Source: Ampullaceana balthica
Lineage: Eukaryota > Mollusca > Gastropoda > Lymnaeidae
Direction: 5' to 3'
Length of the DNA: 64,000 bases
NCBI GenBank assembly: GCA_944989445.1
Contig: CALYLW010000128.1
Coordinates: 781,001 to 845,000, forward strand
Shown here: piece after piece, positions 60,326-64,000 of the stretch
Layout: each line of letters begins with the position of its first letter
Numbering within the stretch: the stretch's first letter is position 1
Notes under the pieces: model-generated
The model's database searches: none
What the model was told of the DNA's origin: nothing
The model's input: only the letters and a program-made list of their open reading frames with translations
Translations under genes and position numbers: made by a program

Positions 60326-60840
60326 GGGACCTAGCACAGTTTCTTGTGGAACTCCCGAGTTAAACTTTATTGGTGCAGATTTAGATCCATTAATTATTAC
60401 AGTTTGCTCCCTACCCAAAAGGAAGTTTTGGATCTAGTTATATAAGGGACCTGAGATTCCAAAGTAGTTTTTTAAAGTAAACTAAGGTGGTGAACTTTGT
60501 CAAATGCTTTTGAGAAGTCTAGTAATATTGTGTCTATTTGATCATTATTGTCTAAGCATTTTGATAGTTCATCTATTAAAACTATTAATTGTGTCTCACA
60601 TGATCTGTTTTTTCTAAAGCCGTGTTGATGTGGGCATTGTATTTGTCAAGGTGGTTAACTATTCTACTATATATTATGTGTTCTAGTAATTTACAGTTGA
60701 TACTAGTAAGTGATACAGGTCTGTAATTACAAGGGTCTGATTTATCACCTTTCTTAAAGAGTGTAGTTACGTTAGCTAATTTCCAATCCTGGGGCACTTT
60801 ACCCTGGTTTAGAGATGCTTGAAAAAGAACTACAAGAATT
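60326..60840 (-). pseudogene. Jockey/CR1-like reverse transcriptase fragment
   Basis: The minus-strand frame LFQASLNQGKVPQDWKLANV, TLFKKGDKSDPCNYRPVSL and INCKLLEHIIYSRIVNHLDK, then DTILLDFSKAFDKVHH and SGVPQETVLGPF (about 60360) are reverse transcriptase motifs in order with frame breaks. In GVPQGTVLGP the Gly reads Glu. Confidence 0.75.
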
Positions 60841-60844
60841 GGGG

Positions 60845-61060
60845 ACAGTTCATTTTTAGCTTGGCCACAACCAGATGGTGGTCTGATCCAATGTATGTTC
60901 CTGTTTTTGTTTGTACATCCTGTAATGTGCTCCTCCAGGTGCGGCATATAGTGATGTGGTCTATTTGATTCTCTGTTTTGTTGCCTGGTGAGAACCACGT
61001 TACTTTGTGGTGATGGCCAGGCATGAAAGTAACATATCCGTTTTTCTGTGTCTTTCAAAG
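60845..61060 (-). pseudogene. LINE endonuclease C-terminal fragment
   Basis: HKVTWFSPGNKTENQIDHI, RTWRSTLQDVQTKTGTYI and GSDHHLVVAKLKM match the end of an apurinic-type endonuclease of a non-LTR element (SDHH catalytic motif present). It is probably the 5' part of the LINE at 57895-59740, separated by later rearrangement. Confidence 0.65.
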
Positions 61061-61078
61061 TATTCTACTACTAATAGC

Positions 61079-61520
61079 ACACCAAACTAGTTGGTAAATA
61101 GTACACCAATCTAGTTGGAAAATAGTACACCAATCTAGTTGAGTTGTAAATAGTACGACAATCTAGTTGGTAAATTGTAAACCAATCTAGTTGGTAAATA
61201 GTACACCAACATAGCTGGAAAATAGTACATCAATCTAGTTGTAAATAGTACATCAATCTAGTTGTAAATAGTACATCAATCTAGTTGTAAATAGTACATC
61301 AATCTAGTTGTAAATAGTACATCAATCTAATTGTAAATAGTACATCAATCTAGTTGTAAATAGTACATCAATCTATTTGTAAATAGTACATCAATCTAGT
61401 TGTAAATAGTACATCAATCTAGTTGTAAATATTACATCAATCTAGTTGTAAATAGTACATCAATCTAGTTGTAAATAGTACATCAATATAGTTGTAAATA
61501 GTACGAGACTCAAGTTGGTA
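61079..61520. repeat. 23-bp minisatellite, first array
   Basis: About 19 copies related to TAGTACATCAATCTAGTTGTAAA written as TAGTACATCAATCTAG plus TTGTAAA. The left copies have TTGGTAAA and TACACCAA forms. Confidence 0.93.
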
Positions 61521-61579
61521 AATTGTTTACAACTCTAACAATTCGTAGCATAATATATATTTCTTATTTCATAGTGCAC

Positions 61580-62060
61580 CATGGCTCTATTTACAGTACA
61601 CCATATCAGTATTTCAAATTACACCATGTCAGAATTTCAGTAAAAATCATGTCAGTATTTCTTAGTACACCATGTCAGTCTTTCATAGTACACCATGTCA
61701 ACATTTCATAGTAGAACACAATGTCAGTATTTCATAGTACACCATATCAGTATATCATAGTACACCATGTCAGTATTTCATAGTAGAACACCATGTCAGT
61801 ATTTCATAGTACACCATGTCAGTATATCATAGTACAACATGTCAGTATTTCATAGTAGTACACCATTTCAGTATTTCATAGTACACCATGTCAGTATATC
61901 ATAGTACACCATGTCAGTATTTCATAGCAGAGTACACCATGTTAATATTTCATGGTGCACTATAGCAGTATTACATAGTGCACCATGACACTATTTCATA
62001 GTGCACAATGTTCGTATTTCATAGTGCACCATACCTTTATTTCATAGTGCACCATGGCAG
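61580..62060. repeat. 23-bp minisatellite, second array, degenerate
   Basis: About 20 copies of CATAGTACACCATGTCAGTA plus TTT, with insertions (GTAGAAC) and TGCACC variants to the right. It shares AGTACACCA and the 23-bp period with the first array. Confidence 0.9.
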
Positions 62061-62233
62061 TTATGCATTGTGCACCATGCATGTATTAAGGGAACAATGT
62101 ATTCTTCTCTAAAGTACATAATTCTATAGTCTTTATAAAAAAATTATACTATTATGTTAAATTAAAATACTTTAGTATGTGAAAGTACACCATTCTAGTA
62201 TATTCTAGTGCATCATTTTAATATGTTTTAGTG

Positions 62234-64000
62234 CAGTGGTCGGCGAACTTTTTTGCCCGTTACCCCAAAATATAAAATGTTATGTTGCCTTTACCCCCCG
62301 AAGGCGCAATGTCCTGCCCACACCATTTAGGCTTTTCGGGTTTGGGTCTAGGGGTAAGCCCAAGCCAAAATCGCATTTGTTGATTTTTAAAAGCCGGACA
62401 AGTGTCTAAATATGACCCGAATAGGATTTAGCGTATGATGCAATTATAAAAGTTAACAATCAAATATAAAATTATTGTTTTAACGGGCAATTCTATACAT
62501 AATGATAAATCTGACGTAATGCGATAACGTCGGATTAACACAAATTTAATTTAAAAAAAGCATAATTAATAAATTTAATATAAATTAATTTCTTCAATTT
62601 TTATTATCAAACACCAATGTTTTTTTCTTTAAATCTCATTATAGTTCAGTATTTTTAAAACATGATGTTGTTTCATTTTTGACACAATTCCATCAAAATT
62701 GGGGCTTTTTGATGTCAGGGAAAGTTGCATGCTGTCTTCAGGGTCCAATCGATTTCGCAGCTTTGTTTTTATGTTCACTAGAGTGGAAAATCCTTGTTCA
62801 CAAAGGTACGTTGATACAAAAGGCAGCAACGTCTTGTCGGCCTCTTCATGCGCAGTGTTGAAAGCCTTTGCAGGATTTGACATCCAAAATTGTGTCAGAT
62901 CTGCTTTGTTTGCAAACATCATACGTGCCTCATTCTAGACTGAAGTTCAAGAAGTGCTTCTGCCAACCCTTGTGGCTCATCTGGTACATCTGCAATGTCA
63001 CATCGAAATGGATCTACAATACAACTGAATTTATGCGAATCAGTAATTGGAAAGTATATAGTGAAACGCTCTTTGAGCTTGTTAAGATGCCTGATAACTA
63101 TATACTTGATGTGGTTAAAAGTTATATTTCCACAATCTTCCAAGTACAAGGCCAACTTTGAAAAGGCCGCTAACTTGTTTCCTTCTGATTTTTAAATTCC
63201 TTATATTAGCTTCACCGTCTTGTCTTTCTCTCTGTCGTGGGCTCACGGTCGGTAGGGCGGACGGAAAAACAAAAGTAAAAAATGACTCATTTCCCGTGAT
63301 GCTATCGAGCTGTAATTTTGCACATAGACTTTTGTCACCATACCATGCATTGTATCACAATTTCAGATCGATCGAATGTACCGTAATTATATAAATGCAT
63401 TTTAGTTTATCTCAATATATCGGAATATAGCCGTCTGCAATAGTTGTCCTCCACGTGTCTTTGGAGTTCACTCCAGCCATTGATGACCACATCCCCGTAT
63501 TTTACAGCAAGGTGAGTTCAGTCACTTTCAGTTTGTAAATGTTTGTCGTGGGATGCGTATTATATTGAACATAATCACTACTTTTAGTCATGTCTCATAT
63601 ATAATGGATTTATAGTCAAAAATTTTATATTTACGGGTTGTTTGATTGTTTCCAATATGAAATCTTTATTCCAAATGCTGCAATCCTCTCTCTGGCTGTA
63701 ATTATATTGATATTTTTTCCCTGCAATTCTTTGTTCAACGCATTCACATGCTCCAAAACATCAGCTAAATATGCGAGATGTGCAACCCAACAATAGTTCG
63801 GAAACTTAGTCGCCAGTGCATGCTTTTGACCAGCCAGAAATGTTTGAAGTTCCGCTTTCAGAGCCAAAACTCTGTTCAGAACATTGCCGTGTGAAAGCCG
63901 CCGTACCTCGTGATAAAGTAAGTCTGTATATTCAGCCTCGCCATCTTTACATAAATCACGAAACAGTCGTATTTGCAGTGCATGCCCTTTAATGAAATTT
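62234..64000 (-). mobile_element. hAT element (ZBED5/SCAND3-like), cut by the window edge
   Basis: The left end CAGTGGTCGGCGAACTTTTT is a typical hAT terminus. A transposase on the minus strand fills the interior and the element runs off the right edge, so its other end and target duplication cannot be seen. Confidence 0.75.
62629..64000 (-). pseudogene. ZBED5/SCAND3-like hAT transposase, interrupted
   Basis: From the right edge: GHALQIRLFRDLCKDGEAEY, HEVRRLSHGNVLNRVLALKA, NYCWVAHLAYLADVLEHVNA and IAAFGIKISYWKQ (to about 63645). A 450-bp insertion follows (about 63190-63645, origin unknown). Then YLEDCGNITFN, HLNKLKERFTIYFPI and DPFRCDIADVPDEP, a frameshift at about 62920, and the dimerisation end TLLPFVSTYLCEQGFSTLVN with KTKLRNRLDPEDSMQLSLTS, stop at 62629. 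The catalytic N-terminal part lies outside the window. With an insertion and a frameshift it is non-functional. Confidence 0.75.

Overview
This is a eukaryotic, AT-rich, repeat-saturated window from an invertebrate animal. A mollusc, perhaps a heterobranch gastropod, is the best guess from gene structure and transposon mix, but the sequence alone does not prove it. Only two conserved host genes are recognisable, placed head to head with start codons about 240 bp apart (18270 and 18509). On the minus strand is the 5' part of a CC2D1A/B (lgd) gene: 12 exons from 18270 down to about 6649, three DM14 repeats, with the fourth DM14 and C2 exons lying off the left edge. On the plus strand is a complete 9-exon RPF1 gene (Brix family, 60S ribosome assembly), 18509-31440, 299 residues.

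Layout. 1-6650: an interrupted 31/33-bp minisatellite in the last visible CC2D1 intron, holding a Gypsy-type LTR and a 5'-truncated L2/CR1 LINE. 6650-18270: CC2D1 exons, five intronic minisatellites, a Tigger-like element and a Helitron. 18270-31440: RPF1, whose introns hold a LINE 3' end, a large palindromic repeat, a second Tigger-like element carrying a tRNA-derived SINE, a possible solo LTR, and 110-bp, 38-bp and 19-bp tandem arrays. 32540-42520: a decayed integrase (KRBA2-like) pseudogene split by a hAT element with a perfect 8-bp target duplication; the hAT contains a 6.8-kb 19-bp satellite. 42.9-48.8 kb: transposon ends and five short-period arrays. 48.8-62 kb: nested hAT elements, MITEs and several LINE fragments, then two 23-bp arrays. 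62234-64000: a hAT element with a ZBED5/SCAND3-like transposase running off the right edge.

The most unusual theme is that short functional segments have been amplified in place into tandem arrays. The CC2D1 exon 10 5' splice site, including the last 18 exon bases, is repeated about 18 times. Arrays also start at the CC2D1 exon 3 and exon 12 donors, and an array abuts the RPF1 exon 7 acceptor. Most striking, the 19-bp satellite is an in-place expansion of 19 bp of the hAT transposase reading frame: the frame reads correctly into the array on one side and out of it on the other.

No rRNA gene, intact tRNA gene, CRISPR array or prokaryotic feature is present. Exon limits were placed by eye from splice consensus, reading phase and recalled family similarity. 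Transposon class names rest on terminal motifs, target duplications and protein motifs, not on database searches.
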